Shown here: one piece after another, positions 33,007-43,121 of the stretch
Layout of the letters: every line of letters starts with the position of its first letter
Numbering within the stretch: the stretch's first letter is position 1
Notes under the pieces: model-generated
Told to the model about the DNA's origin: nothing
Databases searched by the model: none
The model's input: the letters and a program-made list of their open reading frames with translations, nothing else
Source: Portulaca oleracea
Lineage: Eukaryota > Streptophyta > Magnoliopsida > Caryophyllales > Portulacaceae
DNA: 64,000 nucleotides
Assembly (NCBI GenBank): GCA_029582165.1
Contig: CM055868.1
Span: forward strand, 23,373,891 to 23,437,890
Direction of reading: 5' to 3'
Made by a program: the position numbers and the translations under genes

Positions 33007-34062
33007 TTAAACTTAAAAAGAGGGTAAAACTTGAAAGAATTAAATTTTAGTTTTTTTTTTAAAAAAAGAGGGAGGAATTAATTTATTTCACATTTTTATC
33101 ATTTTTAGGCATACTGCATACCAGGCTACTCTTGGGCCTTTATGGCTGGGGAGCACAAAAGCGTTGGTTTAGGTTTTAAAACTAGGAATCAATCCCGAGA
33201 GCGGGAGGTCACTACTTGTGGGATGCACTTACATCGCCAAGCATTTAATCTCTCCTCTCACCCGTGTTACACTCCAAAGGTTTCCTTGAAACCCAAAGAG
33301 CAACACCCCACACATTTTTCCTATGAACTCCATATAGGGAAAATGCACCGGGGCAAGAACATGTGGTACCCTATTCATTTCCCTAAACCTAGAAAAACCC
33401 CGAATCTAAAGCCATGGTTAGGCTCATCACGCATCTGTATGTCATGTAAATTAATCCTGTAAAAGTTGAGTCCAAGTGTCTAGCCCGAACATGAGTGGAA
33501 CGTCATTCTAGCCCGCGTAGGATCATACGAGAGGCGGACGGGGCCAAACCCAGACGGGTTTGATGGGCCTGGCCTAGTTGGACTCACTGCGAAATCCTGT
33601 CTATGCCCATTTGAAAGGGAGGAATTACAGTTCAAACCCAGACGGATTTGGGCCTGTTTTTCTTCTCCTTCCACATCGGGCCAAACTGTTCGACATCGCA
33701 GCCCAATCCACTTACTATTGATCCTATTCGCCCTTTATGACGCCTCCTGAGTCGATACCCAATGAATATCACCCGCTACCATCATGCTAGGTCCATATAG
33801 AGTTAGGACATGCACTCCCATAAAAGTGGGTGAGTCACCCTTATGTCAGCATGTAGGCGTCATGTCCATGTCCTAAGTCCATATAGGTCCATTAAGTCAT
33901 ACATGCATTCGGCGGGTGGCATAAAGGTTCTTTCGAGCACTAACCAGTTTCCATGCAGGCAAGATAGCGTACCGTCTCCAAGCCCGCATCCGTGACCCGC
34001 AAACCGGCAGGCTCATTCACAATCCCAACTACAGACCGCCTGCCCAATCCAGTGAATCCACC
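33007..34062 (+). other. Element D leader, non-coding
   Basis: About 1.05 kb between the PBS and the gag ATG. It holds two AACCCAGACGGGTTT-type motifs (33547-33561 and 33635-33649). A 106-codon open frame at 33142-33462 has no recognisable domain and is not called. Confidence 0.5.
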
Positions 34063-35967
34063 ATGTCAGGATCCCTCGCCAACAACCTTTTCGGGGAGAA
34101 TTCTGGTGACAAGCAACTTGATGGGCTGTACGAGCGGGTACAGGAAGCGATTGCCATTTGCATGGCAGACCAAGAGGACAGAACCAATGAGAAGCTAGAA
34201 AAGAAGTTCAGTGAAAATCAACAGACCATGAATGGCGTGCTGGAAGCCATTAAGCAGATCAACAAAAAGCTGGGCATCGAACTTGAGGAAGAGGAAAACT
34301 ATTATGGCTCTGAGTATGAGGCCGAGGCTGATGACGGGGCTGGAGAGGGTCACCCCAAATCCAAAAATGGAGGCCCAAAACCTAAGTCATCTGGTGAAGT
34401 CAAGTCCAAACTTGTACCGAATAACTCTAAAACTTCGGAGGACCCCTATGTCAAAAAACTTGAAGAGAAGGTCGATATGCTCACCAGAAGGATGATGAAA
34501 GCTGATCCGACCTTTGCCGACGCTTGCATGGATTTGGCCATCCCCAAGCACCATGTATCGAGAGTAAGGGACAAGGTTGAGGTGCCAAACATAAAATTTA
34601 GGCCCTCTGAAAACCCATCTCATCACTTGGAGGAATTCATGAGGTTGGCTCCCCTCCATAAGGTAGATGAAGGTCTCTACACCACAGTCTTCCCTTCCAC
34701 TCTAGAAGGTAAGGCCAAGGTATGGTACCAAAATCTACCCCTGCAAGTCAAGACCAATGCAGACGAGTTATTCAAGGCCTTCACAAGTCATTTTGGTCGC
34801 CTACAGCAAAAGGAGGTTACGGTAGATGACCTAACTTCCATGAAACAAAGGGAGGACGAGTCATTCCTCTCTTACTACGAGCGATGGCACTCCATGCTAT
34901 CCATAATCGATGAGTCTGTCCCCTTTAGGATGCAACTAAGCACTTTCAAGCAAAGTATTCATCCCCGCATCACACGGCATTTTGGCTTCCAATCCATCAA
35001 GGACTTTGAAACTTTGAAGGACTTGTGTGTGCAAATTGAAGCTGTTAACAATGAAAAAAGCACACAACATTCTGGTTGGAAAGGATCTAGCTCCAACAGG
35101 AGGGCCACTAGCGCGCCTAGCCCCCCTCAGAAAACTGTTGAGACTAATTCCATCCAACGAAGGCCATATACCCCGAAGTATGACTCTTTCCACCCGCTGG
35201 ACATTTCTTACGCCAAGGCGTTGGAAAGGCTTGTGAAAATGGGCATCATCCAATTGCCCTTGCCGACATCTGAACCTGATGTTAAGCCTCCAAAGTGGGA
35301 TGGAAACAAATACTGCAATTTCCATCGCTGTCGAGGTCACGACACCGAAGTATGCTGGTCTTTGAAAAATAAGATCGAAGGGCTAATCTGGGACGGTGTT
35401 ATTCCTCCACCAAACCCGCCTCGAAGGCCCAACAACAAGGAGAACCTGTTGCCTAATCACACCAATGCCATCTTTTTGGAGAAGAATCGTTTTGATCCTT
35501 CCACTCTCATCACTGAAGTGGGTCAACCTATCCCAGTTATTCCTCCGCTTACGAAGGAACTCATCATCAACGGCATTTGGGACAGCGATAATGAAGAAGA
35601 AGGTGAAGAGTCCACTGACCATGAAACCGATAGACATCCGTTGTACGATTCTTCTGACGAGGGAGAAGATGTGGAAGAAGTAACAACTCCTCAAGCTGCA
35701 GTCCTTACTCGGTCCGGTCGCTACTATAACAAGAATGCTACCTTGTCAGCAGCGACCCTTAATCCCGAAGCGACGGGAACCCCGACACCTCCACCAGAAG
35801 ATCCTTTCCTCACACAGCTGAAGAAAACCAAGGCCGAAGTCACGATTTGGCAACTTTTGTGCGCCTCACAAGAACATAGGAAAATACTACTGGATGCCTT
35901 CAATAAGCTCATGGTCCCTACCTCAGCATCACCAGAAGATCTCATCTCTCACATCACCTCCGGGTAG
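34063..35967 (+). CDS. gag protein of element D
   Basis: A 634-codon ATG-started open frame, apparently intact. Residues about 25-80 are helical. A Lys/Ser/Pro-rich acidic linker follows, then a coiled coil (YVKKLEEKVDMLTRRMMKAD, about 128-147). The capsid domain (IKFRPSENPSHHLEEFMRLAPLHKVDEGLYTTVFPSTLEGKAKVWYQNLP...LFKAFTSHFGRLQQKEVTVDDLTSMKQREDESFLSYYERWHSM) spans about 175-285. A Tat-type Cys/His box (YCNFHRCRGHDTEVCWSLKNKIEGLI) lies near 420-445, followed by an acidic tail. The protein would form the virus-like particle that packages element RNA. It is the only sense ORF of D without an obvious lesion. Confidence 0.85.
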   Translation: MSGSLANNLFGENSGDKQLDGLYERVQEAIAICMADQEDRTNEKLEKKFSENQQTMNGVLEAIKQINKKLGIELEEEENYYGSEYEAEADDGAGEGHPKSKNGGPKPKSSGEVKSKLVPNNSKTSEDPYVKKLEEKVDMLTRRMMKADPTFADACMDLAIPKHHVSRVRDKVEVPNIKFRPSENPSHHLEEFMRLAPLHKVDEGLYTTVFPSTLEGKAKVWYQNLPLQVKTNADELFKAFTSHFGRLQQKEVTVDDLTSMKQREDESFLSYYERWHSMLSIIDESVPFRMQLSTFKQSIHPRITRHFGFQSIKDFETLKDLCVQIEAVNNEKSTQHSGWKGSSSNRRATSAPSPPQKTVETNSIQRRPYTPKYDSFHPLDISYAKALERLVKMGIIQLPLPTSEPDVKPPKWDGNKYCNFHRCRGHDTEVCWSLKNKIEGLIWDGVIPPPNPPRRPNNKENLLPNHTNAIFLEKNRFDPSTLITEVGQPIPVIPPLTKELIINGIWDSDNEEEGEESTDHETDRHPLYDSSDEGEDVEEVTTPQAAVLTRSGRYYNKNATLSAATLNPEATGTPTPPPEDPFLTQLKKTKAEVTIWQLLCASQEHRKILLDAFNKLMVPTSASPEDLISHITSG

Positions 35968-36716
35968 CCTACCATCACCTTCGGGGATGAAGACTTACCT
36001 GAGGAAGGAGGGTCTCACAACAAAGCTCTTTACCTCACCGCCATGTGCTCTACTCAAACCATACCACTTGTTCTCGTGGATAATGGTCGGCCGTCAATGT
36101 CTGTCCATGGAGAACCGCACAAAAGTTGGGAGTTCAAAAACAGCATTTGACACAAAATACTGTTCAGCTACGCGCATACGATAACTCCCCTCGCAAGTCG
36201 CTAGGATCGGTTGTGCTTCCCATCACCATGGACTACATAAGTAAGAACGTTGAGTTCGTCGTTCTTGACATCCCGGCTTCTTTCAATATGCTGTTAGGAA
36301 GGCCTTGGTTACATGAGTGCAATGCGGTCGCCTCCACCTTGCACCAGAAGGTGAAATTAATCATTCAAGGCCAAGTGGTCACGATCTCAAGTAAACCCCT
36401 CAGTGCTGTTTTTAACCCCAAGAAACCCACACTCGAGATTGAACATAGCTCGGCTGACGAGGAGTTGCACAGCTTTGAAATGGTAGCGGTTTTGAGCCAG
36501 GATCAAACTCACTTTGACTTCGATCCCTACTCAAACCCTAATATCCATGCTATATTGAGGAAACAAGGTCATTTTCCGGGGATGCCACTCGGCCGAAATC
36601 CTAAGAACAAGTTGGCGCCAAATTTCAAGGTGTTCAAGAACAAAGGAAGGTTCGGGCTAGGCTACAAACCAACTGAGGAGGAAGTGAAACTAATGAAGCT
36701 AGCCATGGCTAAATAG
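35968..36716 (+). pseudogene. Protease of element D, frameshifted
   Basis: At 35968-36130 one frame reads through to LVLVDNG. The expected continuation of a Tat protease (SAVNVCP) is recovered only after shifting one base, indicating a one-base loss right after the catalytic DNG. The next frame (36126-36716) gives RAYDNSPRKSLGSVVLPITM...FVVLDIPASFNMLLGRPWLHECNAVASTLHQKVKLI, the protease flap and ILGRPWLH region. The enzyme cannot be made intact. Confidence 0.75.
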
Positions 36717-36937
36717 AAAAGATTGGACAACCCTCCAACCCTATACCAAGTTAAACCGTATCCACGCACTCTTAACGGACAGTTCTTGAGAGAGGGTGAT
36801 GACTTCCCCTATTACGGCTTCCCAGAACCACATTACCTAAAACCTCAGGGTATCCTAGTGGCGGGATTAGAAATTTCAATGACTGTGCTGTCACCACGAT
36901 CGCCACATTCATCCCATCTAGGGGAAGTCGTCCACCT

Positions 36938-37822
36938 TTGGAATGGACCCACCTCGCTGGAGGCGGCATTTTTGGAATGCTCTTTGGGCAAGAGGCGCGC
37001 AAGGAAGAAGTTGTCGATCCAGTCATCGCCGCACTTTCCAACCCAAGCTTTGATCCAAGTCTGTTGATCGGAGAAGACGGCGACCATCGTGAGATCACCT
37101 GGATCGATGATGAAGAGAATAAATTTACACTTTCTGTGGGAGAGTCTGTCCCAAAGGTGATAGAGTCAGGTTCTAGTAGTGCTGAGTTGGTCGGGATTAA
37201 CCCAGAGTCTGCTGATGTATCCGTTTCTGCATTTAATAAGATGAACATTTCCGCCTACTCGAACTGTTGTGCCAACACTGATAATAAATATGCTGAACCT
37301 CTAAAAGACCAAAATGAATTAACAGAAGCCATGGATGCATTTGAGGAAAAAGTGGCAATCATTGAAGATACCATAAGCATAAATGTAGGGACGGAGGATA
37401 TGCCCCGGGAGCTCAAATTAGGTAAGTCCCTAACAGACAAGGAGCAACAGGATTTCACAAAACTTCTTAAGGAGTTTAAAGATGTGTTCGCATGGTCGTA
37501 TGAGGACATGCCAGGTATCGACAGGGACATCGCTGAACATACCCTTCCATTGTATCCCGACGCTAAGCCAGTATGACAAAGGGCTCGTAGAATCAAGCCA
37601 GATTGGTCAAAAAAGATTGAAGATGAGGTAATGGAACAGTTAAAGGCCAAGTTCATACAAACAGTGCACTACCCCGATTGGGTAGCAAACATTGTCCCCG
37701 TTCCCAAGAAAGATGGGCGAATTAGGGTATGTGTTGACTTCCGAGATTTGAACAAAGCGGTCAGAAGACGACTTCCCTTTACCACATATCGACGTACTGG
37801 TAGACAACACTTGTGGCCATGA
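36938..37822 (+). pseudogene. Protease-RT linker and RT fingers of element D
   Basis: This encodes FGQEARKEEVVDPVIAALSNPSF..., then FKDVFAWSYEDMPGIDRDIAEHTLPLYPDAKPV, a TGA at 37574-37576 and in the same frame QRARRIKPDWSKKIEDEV...WVANIVPVPKKDGRIRVCVDFRDLNKA, the RT fingers. A base is then lost near 37765, so the following DDFPLPHIDVLVD is in another frame. An earlier frame (36723-37067) carries the start of the linker. Confidence 0.8.
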
Positions 37823-38167
37823 GCTGTTGTCCTTCATGGACGGTTACGCAGGGTATAATCAAATCAAAATGACGGAAGAGGACATGGAAAAGACATCCTT
37901 CACCACTCCGGGTAAGTGCGTCGTTATCTGATAATGCCTTTCGGCCTGAAAAACGCAGGGGCCACGTACCAGCACACTGCGAATACCTTTCTCCACGACA
38001 TGATGCACAAGGAGGTAGAGGTATACGTGGATGACATGATCGTCAAGTCCAAAACCAGGGAAGGACACCTCCCCAATCTTCGCAAGTTCTTCCTTCGATT
38101 AAGGAAATACAACATGAGGCTCAATCCCCGAAAATGCGCATTTGGGGTTACATCGAGCAATTGCTAG
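37823..38167 (+). pseudogene. RT palm of element D
   Basis: The segment reads FMDGYAGYNQIKMTEEDMEKTSFTTP, a frameshift near 37912, then RYLIMPFGLKNAGATYQ...VEVYVDDMIVKSK, so the YVDD active site is kept. A stop follows at 38165-38167 with another shift near LLGFVV. RT copies element RNA into DNA; this copy is dead. Confidence 0.85.
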
Positions 38168-38170
38168 GTT

Positions 38171-40066
38171 TTGTGGTCGATCGGTAGCGGGATCGAGGTG
38201 GACCCATCAAAAATCAAGGCAATTCAAGAGATGAAACCGCCTAAGACAGAGAAGGAAATTCGAGGTTTCCTTGGTCGTGTACAATACATCAGTCGGTTCA
38301 TTTCCAAACTCACTATGACTTGCGAACCACTATTCAAGAGGCTCAAGAAAGAAGTAAAAGTGGAATGGGATAATCAGTGTCAAGCAGCCTTTGACAAAAT
38401 CAAAGAGTACTTGACCCATTCCCTTGTACTAATGCCGCCGGTACCAGATGAGCCTCTACTCCTTTACCTCACAATAACCAACTTTGCGAGAGGAGCTATG
38501 TTGGCTCAACAGGTAAAGGGAAAGGAGAGCGCCATTTATTACCTCAGCAAGAAATTCGGTGACTGTGAGAGTCGATACACCAACATTGAGAAGATGGCTC
38601 TCGCGTTGGTTTGGGCAACGAAGAAGCTTCGACATTATATGTTGTCACACACAGTGCATGTGATCGCTGAGTGCAACCCGATCAAGTTCATCATGGAGCA
38701 ACCTACGATCAATAATCACATAGCTCGATGGGTAGTTATGTTATCAGAGTTCAGCCTAAAGTTCGTGCCTCAAAAGTCCATCAAGGGAAGAGCCATCTCG
38801 GACTTCCTTCCAGATTTTCCTTGTCAGGAACCTCCAAACACTAACTTGGAATTCCCAGACGAAGAAGTCTTTCATACTGATGAGATCACGTGGGAAATGT
38901 ATTTCGATGGTGCCTCTAACCAAATGGGATGTGGCGCAGGGGTGCTCTTAATATCACCTGAAGGAGAGCATCATCCTATTTCTGTCAAATTTGAATTCGA
39001 CGTGACCAACAACGCGACCGAGTATGAAGCTTGCATCATCGGATTACAAGTAGCATTAATTATAGGAGTAAGGCACATCAGGGTGTTTGGTGACTCTAGC
39101 CTGATCATCAATCAAGCCAAGAACACCTGGAAGGTCAGAAATGAATCTTTAATGGCTTATCAACGTCGGTTGTTGGGCTTTGCGACGCAATTTGAACACA
39201 TTGAGTTCAAATACCTACCCAGAGATAATAATGAGTTGGCAGATGCCTTAGCTAAACTCTCCTCCATGATTGCTATTCCAATAGGAATTTACGAATTTCC
39301 TATAACAGTGGAGCGGCGCGACCAGCCCGCCTATGTGTACTCCATAGAAGAGCCCATCGTAGACTCGAATGCATGGTTCTTCGACATTTATACGTACTTG
39401 AAAAAAGGGGATTATCCTGCTGAGGCTGATTCTAAAGGACAAAGAGCGATCAGAATGATGGCAGCACAATACTGCATCATTCACGATCGACTTTACAAGA
39501 AGACCGCCACAGGCATTAACCTACTTTGCGTTGATGCCAAGTTAGCAGGGGAGCTAATGATCTCCATACATGGAGGAGAGTGTGGACCACACATGAATGG
39601 CAGAATGTTTGCGAAAAAGATTCAAAGGGCAGGCTATTTCTGGTCCACCATGGAGGTCGACTGTCTTAATTTCGTTAAGAAATGCGCCAAGTGTCAGGAA
39701 TACGCCAATTTACGGCATCAGCCATCTTCCTATCTCACTACATTGACATCCCCTTGGCCATTCTCAGTATGGGGAATAAACATAATTGGGAAGATACATC
39801 CCATGGGCACTGGAGGAGATGAGTATGTGTTGGTAGCCGTTGATTACTTTACTAAATGGGTAGAGGCTGCCTCCTATGCAAAGCTCACCTCGAAGCATGT
39901 GGCTAAGTTCATCCTGAACAATATCATTTGTAGATACGGGGTGCCACACGAGATTATCAGTGATAATGGGAGCCATTCAGGAAGGAGGTTGAAGCATTGT
40001 TGGCTAAATATAAGATCAAACATCACAAGTCCTCGCCCTACAGGCCCCAAACTAACGGGGCGGTAG
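38171..40066 (+). pseudogene. RT thumb, RNase H, archaeal-type RNase H and integrase of element D
   Basis: 631 codons are open. In order: RT connection (GIEVDPSKIKAIQEMKPPKTEKEIRGFLGRVQYISRFI); gypsy RNase H remnant (LLLYLTITNFARGAMLAQ...YYLSKKFGDCESRYTNIEKMALALVWATKKLRHYM); a second RNase H with its four acidic residues (MYFDGASNQMGCGAGVLL, ATEYEACIIGLQVAL, VFGDSSLIINQ, NNELADALAKLSS); integrase zinc module (HGGECGPHMNGRMFAKKI...CAKCQ); and core (VLVAVDYFTKWVEAA, HEIISDNGS). A one-base loss near 39977 breaks it before the catalytic Glu. The dual RNase H assigns D to the Tat lineage. Confidence 0.9.
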
Positions 40067-40616
40067 AGGCGACCAACAAAACCCTCGCAGGAATCATTAA
40101 GAAAATGGCAGTAACATACAAGGATTGGCCTGATAAGCTTCCTTTCGCCTTATGGGGATATAGAACTTCAATTCGAACAGAAACAGGAGCAAGTCCTTTT
40201 TCCTTAGTCTACGGAATGGAAGCAGTATTTCCAGTTGAGCTCGTCATACCATCACTTCGCATACTTGCTGAAAGTCAACTACCAGAAGCTGAATGGGCTA
40301 GGGCCAGATATGAAGAGTTGACGCTTGTTGACGAGAGAAGGCTTAGAGCCTTACACAACGTGCACTTCAGAGTGCTCGCATAGCTAGGGCTTTCAACAGG
40401 AAGGTTAAGGACCAGGTTCTTCGAGAAGGAGATTTAGTGCTTAAGGAAATGAGGGCACCCATTCAAGATCCAAGGGGTAAATTTGCGCCAAATTGGAAAG
40501 GGCCTTATGTCATCAGACAAATACTGCCGGGGGGAGCGGCCCGTTTAGTCACTACAGAAGGAGAAGAATTAATACGGCCCACCAACCTGGATCAGTTGAA
40601 GAGGTTTTATGCATAA
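39982..40616 (+). pseudogene. Integrase C-terminal half of element D
   Basis: This frame continues after the shift with YKIKHHKSSPYRPQTNGAVEATNKTL, including the third catalytic residue Glu. A further shift near 40380 leads into ARIARAFNRKVKDQVLREGDLVLKEMRAP...GKFAPNWKGPYVIRQILPGGAARLV...LDQLKRFYA, a GPY/F-type end typical of Tat integrases, stopping at 40614-40616. Confidence 0.8.
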
Positions 40617-40672
40617 AAGGCTCGACCGAATCGGCCCAACAACTAGAATATCAATTTCTAGACACTTGGCCG

Positions 40673-40907
40673 TACCCAGACGGGTTTGGGCCTCACAATG
40701 GGCCGCATTCAGGCTGCAACCCAGACGGGTTTGGGCCTCACAATGGGCCGCATTCAGGCTGCAACCCAGGCGGGTTTGGGCCTCACCATGGGCCGCATTC
40801 AGGCTGCAACCCAGACGGGTTTGGACCTCAGAATGGGCCGCATTCAGGTTGCAACTCAAATGGGTTTGGGACTCTGATTGGAGAAAGCCGCAACTCAGAC
40901 GGGTTTG
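40673..40907. repeat. 45-bp minisatellite, five copies, carrying the AACCCAGACGGGTTT palindrome
   Basis: Units start at 40673, 40718, 40763, 40808 and 40853, exactly 45 bp apart, with a diverged sixth palindrome at 40892. Each reads AACCCAGACGGGTTTGGGCC, then CTCACAATGGGCCGCATTC and AGGCTGC. Both strands are open through the array (plus: NPDGFGPHNGPHSGC; minus: SLNAAHGEAQTRLGC). It begins 57 bp after the integrase stop. Confidence 0.85.
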
Positions 40908-41110
40908 GGCCGCGTAATGGGTTTTAGTTTCCCGGATTGTGCAAAAAAAAAAAGAAGACTTCGTTGTAAACAGAAAACGACTACTATTGTTATTCATAAA
41001 GGAGAAATTCATTACAATACTTGGTCTTTCGAATAAATAGTGCAATTACTCTAATTGTAACTAACAAAGGTTCAGCTAAAATATTATCGAAAATAAATTG
41101 GCACGCAGCT

Positions 41111-42724
41111 TCAGGCCTGTTTCATTTTCTTCTCATCGGCAGACTTTGGTCCAACCCCGGTCTCTTTAGTGCCACTAGTCCCTCCCTCAGTGTCCTTAGG
41201 ACGGTACCTTTTCCTCACATTCTCCTGAGCAACCGGGGGGGCTTTTCCTTTTCCAACAGATGTATCAGTGTCTTTCGGTATGGGGGCCCGAGGCTCTCTT
41301 ATCACAACCCCGGGAGGTGACGGGCCAAGCCTGTTTTTCACATCAGTTTTAGGGCCCAAGCGATCTTTCACAATGATTTTGGGACCCAAGCGCTGCAACA
41401 CATCAGCCTTAGGGCCCAACCTATCTTTTGCAGCAGCTTTCTTCTGTCTAGTTCCCCGGGCCCTCCTCGTTTCCACTACGGCCGTCAACCAGCCTTGATA
41501 ACCAGGAACAACCATTTCAGACACATGCGCTTTCGAGGGAGCACGAATAGTGGGCCGTTTCTCCCAATATTTCAACCAAGATTCTACAACACTCTTCTGG
41601 AGATGAAGTAACTTCGGGGCATCATGAGTTTTGTCAGGAATACGTTGCCTCAACCCCATTTGTCTCATGACCCGCTCTGGGAAGTAGAATGTCAAGTGTG
41701 TCAAGCTTGCAACGCATACATAGGGGTTTCTTTGATCACAAGTGATGTACTCTGGAATGTGCCAATTTTCAATCCACCACTTTACCACGATCTCTTCAGG
41801 TTTCTTTAGCAGCTTGACCCATTCAGTTACTGATCGATGCCCGGGATACTTCCTCTTGCGCTGACAGAAATTCGCCAGCGCTGTCGCAGATTTTGCCTTT
41901 TTGACCAGGCTGAGGTGCTCCATTAACCAAACCTGTGCCGCAAAGTAGATTAATCAGTTTGCAAACCCAGACGGGTTTGCTGTTCTGCAGGTAAAAAAAA
42001 AAAAAAAAAAAGGGTTTACCTGCAGAATCAAGGGGCTGCCTCGGTAATCGTGCTCCGGGTCCGAGTCATCTAGACACATCAACGTTTCTCCCAGAATCAC
42101 CGGTACAGGATTGTAACCACGAGCCATATCCTCCACCACGTGGATCAGATTCGCGGGACCCATCCTTCTACTGCCATGGTAGAAGCAGAATTCTCCTAGC
42201 ATGCATAGCACCGGGGCCCTCACACGCACCACTGGCCCGTACTCTAAGGTTTCAGGGGCTTGGAAGTATTCCACTATGGTTTGAAAGTGCACCTTATCCC
42301 CTATTATCGCACTCCCAATTACCCTAGAGGGAAGGCATAGCAGCTCTTTGTATTCCTTCTTCGCATCAGTAGCCAGTGGAGGCACTACTGATGGAGCATA
42401 ATGATTGGTCCCAAGGATAGAAGACCACTCTTCAGGCAACGGAACCAATTCTCGCATGTTGAATCTAAACACGTGGAATTCCTTATCCCAGAAGGTCTCA
42501 GCAGCACCCAGGAAATCCCAATCTATCTTCACTTGCCTCAAACTTAGCAGAGACGTCAGCTTATACCTCCCCAATTCTCTCTTTTCCTCTTTGGACAAGG
42601 TACTTATCCAAGTAGCTAACTTCTTTTCGAAAGCTATGAGGTCGAAAGGACGGTTTTGATATGGGTTTAGGTCGCGAAACCCAGACGGGTTTGATACTGA
42701 GTTTATGGTGTGAAGAAGGGACAA
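41111..42724 (-). CDS. Antisense gene 2 of element D, DUF7745-like, one intron
   Basis: Two open frames on the minus strand are joined by a canonical intron 41933-42019 (87 bp; donor CAG|GTAAAC, acceptor GCACAG|GTTTGG) in phase 0, giving about 508 residues (SPLILQ|VWLMEHL). The N-terminal part (FRFNMRELVPLPEEWSSILG, YRGSPLILQVWLMEHL) resembles the DUF7745 family found in plant retroelement-associated ORFs (family recognition from memory). The C-terminal part has four KDRLGPK.DV-type repeats (about 41318-41430) and a basic tail. The start is uncertain: the frame opens at 42724 with TTG, and an ATG at 42758 is in another frame. Function unknown. It is transcribed against the element. Confidence 0.65.
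41933..42019 (-). other. Intron of antisense gene 2, with hairpin and palindrome motif
   Basis: An 87-bp GT-AG intron. It contains a T-run of about 20 (A-run on the plus strand), flanked by the inverted repeat CTGCAGGTAAA/TTTACCTGCAG that includes the splice donor, and one exact AACCCAGACGGGTTT copy (41964-41978). Confidence 0.7.
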
Positions 42725-42759
42725 CGGCGCTCAGACGGTTTGTGATGGTGTATCGCATT

Positions 42760-43120
42760 GCACATTATTGTTACATTATGCATAAGGGTACATGAAAATA
42801 AAAAAAAAGTGCATTACGCAGCACCATCATTGCATAAGCATCACATCAGTAGTTCGCACTAGTGCATAAAAAAAAAAAAAACGTACGTCATGCATTAAGT
42901 GTACATGAGTAACATTATTTCATCATTGCATTGCATTGTCCTAAGTGCATAATAAAGAGTCATGCATAGCATTACATAAGTTCATTACATAAAGACCCTG
43001 CATGTGCATCATTCTCAGTCCTCATCATGCCAGACCAGATCGCCACCACCATCGCGCCATTAGCCCCATGGGCCCCGCCCACCAGCTCCAAAGTAAGTGT
43101 CCCATCGGTAGTAGGAGGAG
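42760..43120. other. Spacer between the two antisense genes, rich in GCAT words
   Basis: No gene was found. Words such as TGCATAA, CATGCAT and GCATTACATAA recur more than a dozen times in about 260 bp with A-runs. The position fits a terminator for antisense gene 1 and/or a promoter for antisense gene 2, but there is no direct evidence. Confidence 0.3.
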
Positions 43121-43121
43121 T

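Noticed and set aside
33142..33462. Separate ORF1 upstream of gag in element D (as in Ogre elements)
   Set aside because: Only 106 codons, no similarity recognised, and sibling evidence is lacking; left as leader.
40493..40927. Sense protein made of 15-residue repeats after integrase
   Set aside because: The array is open on both strands because the 45-bp unit has no stops; it starts inside the integrase end in another frame, and there is no independent start signal.
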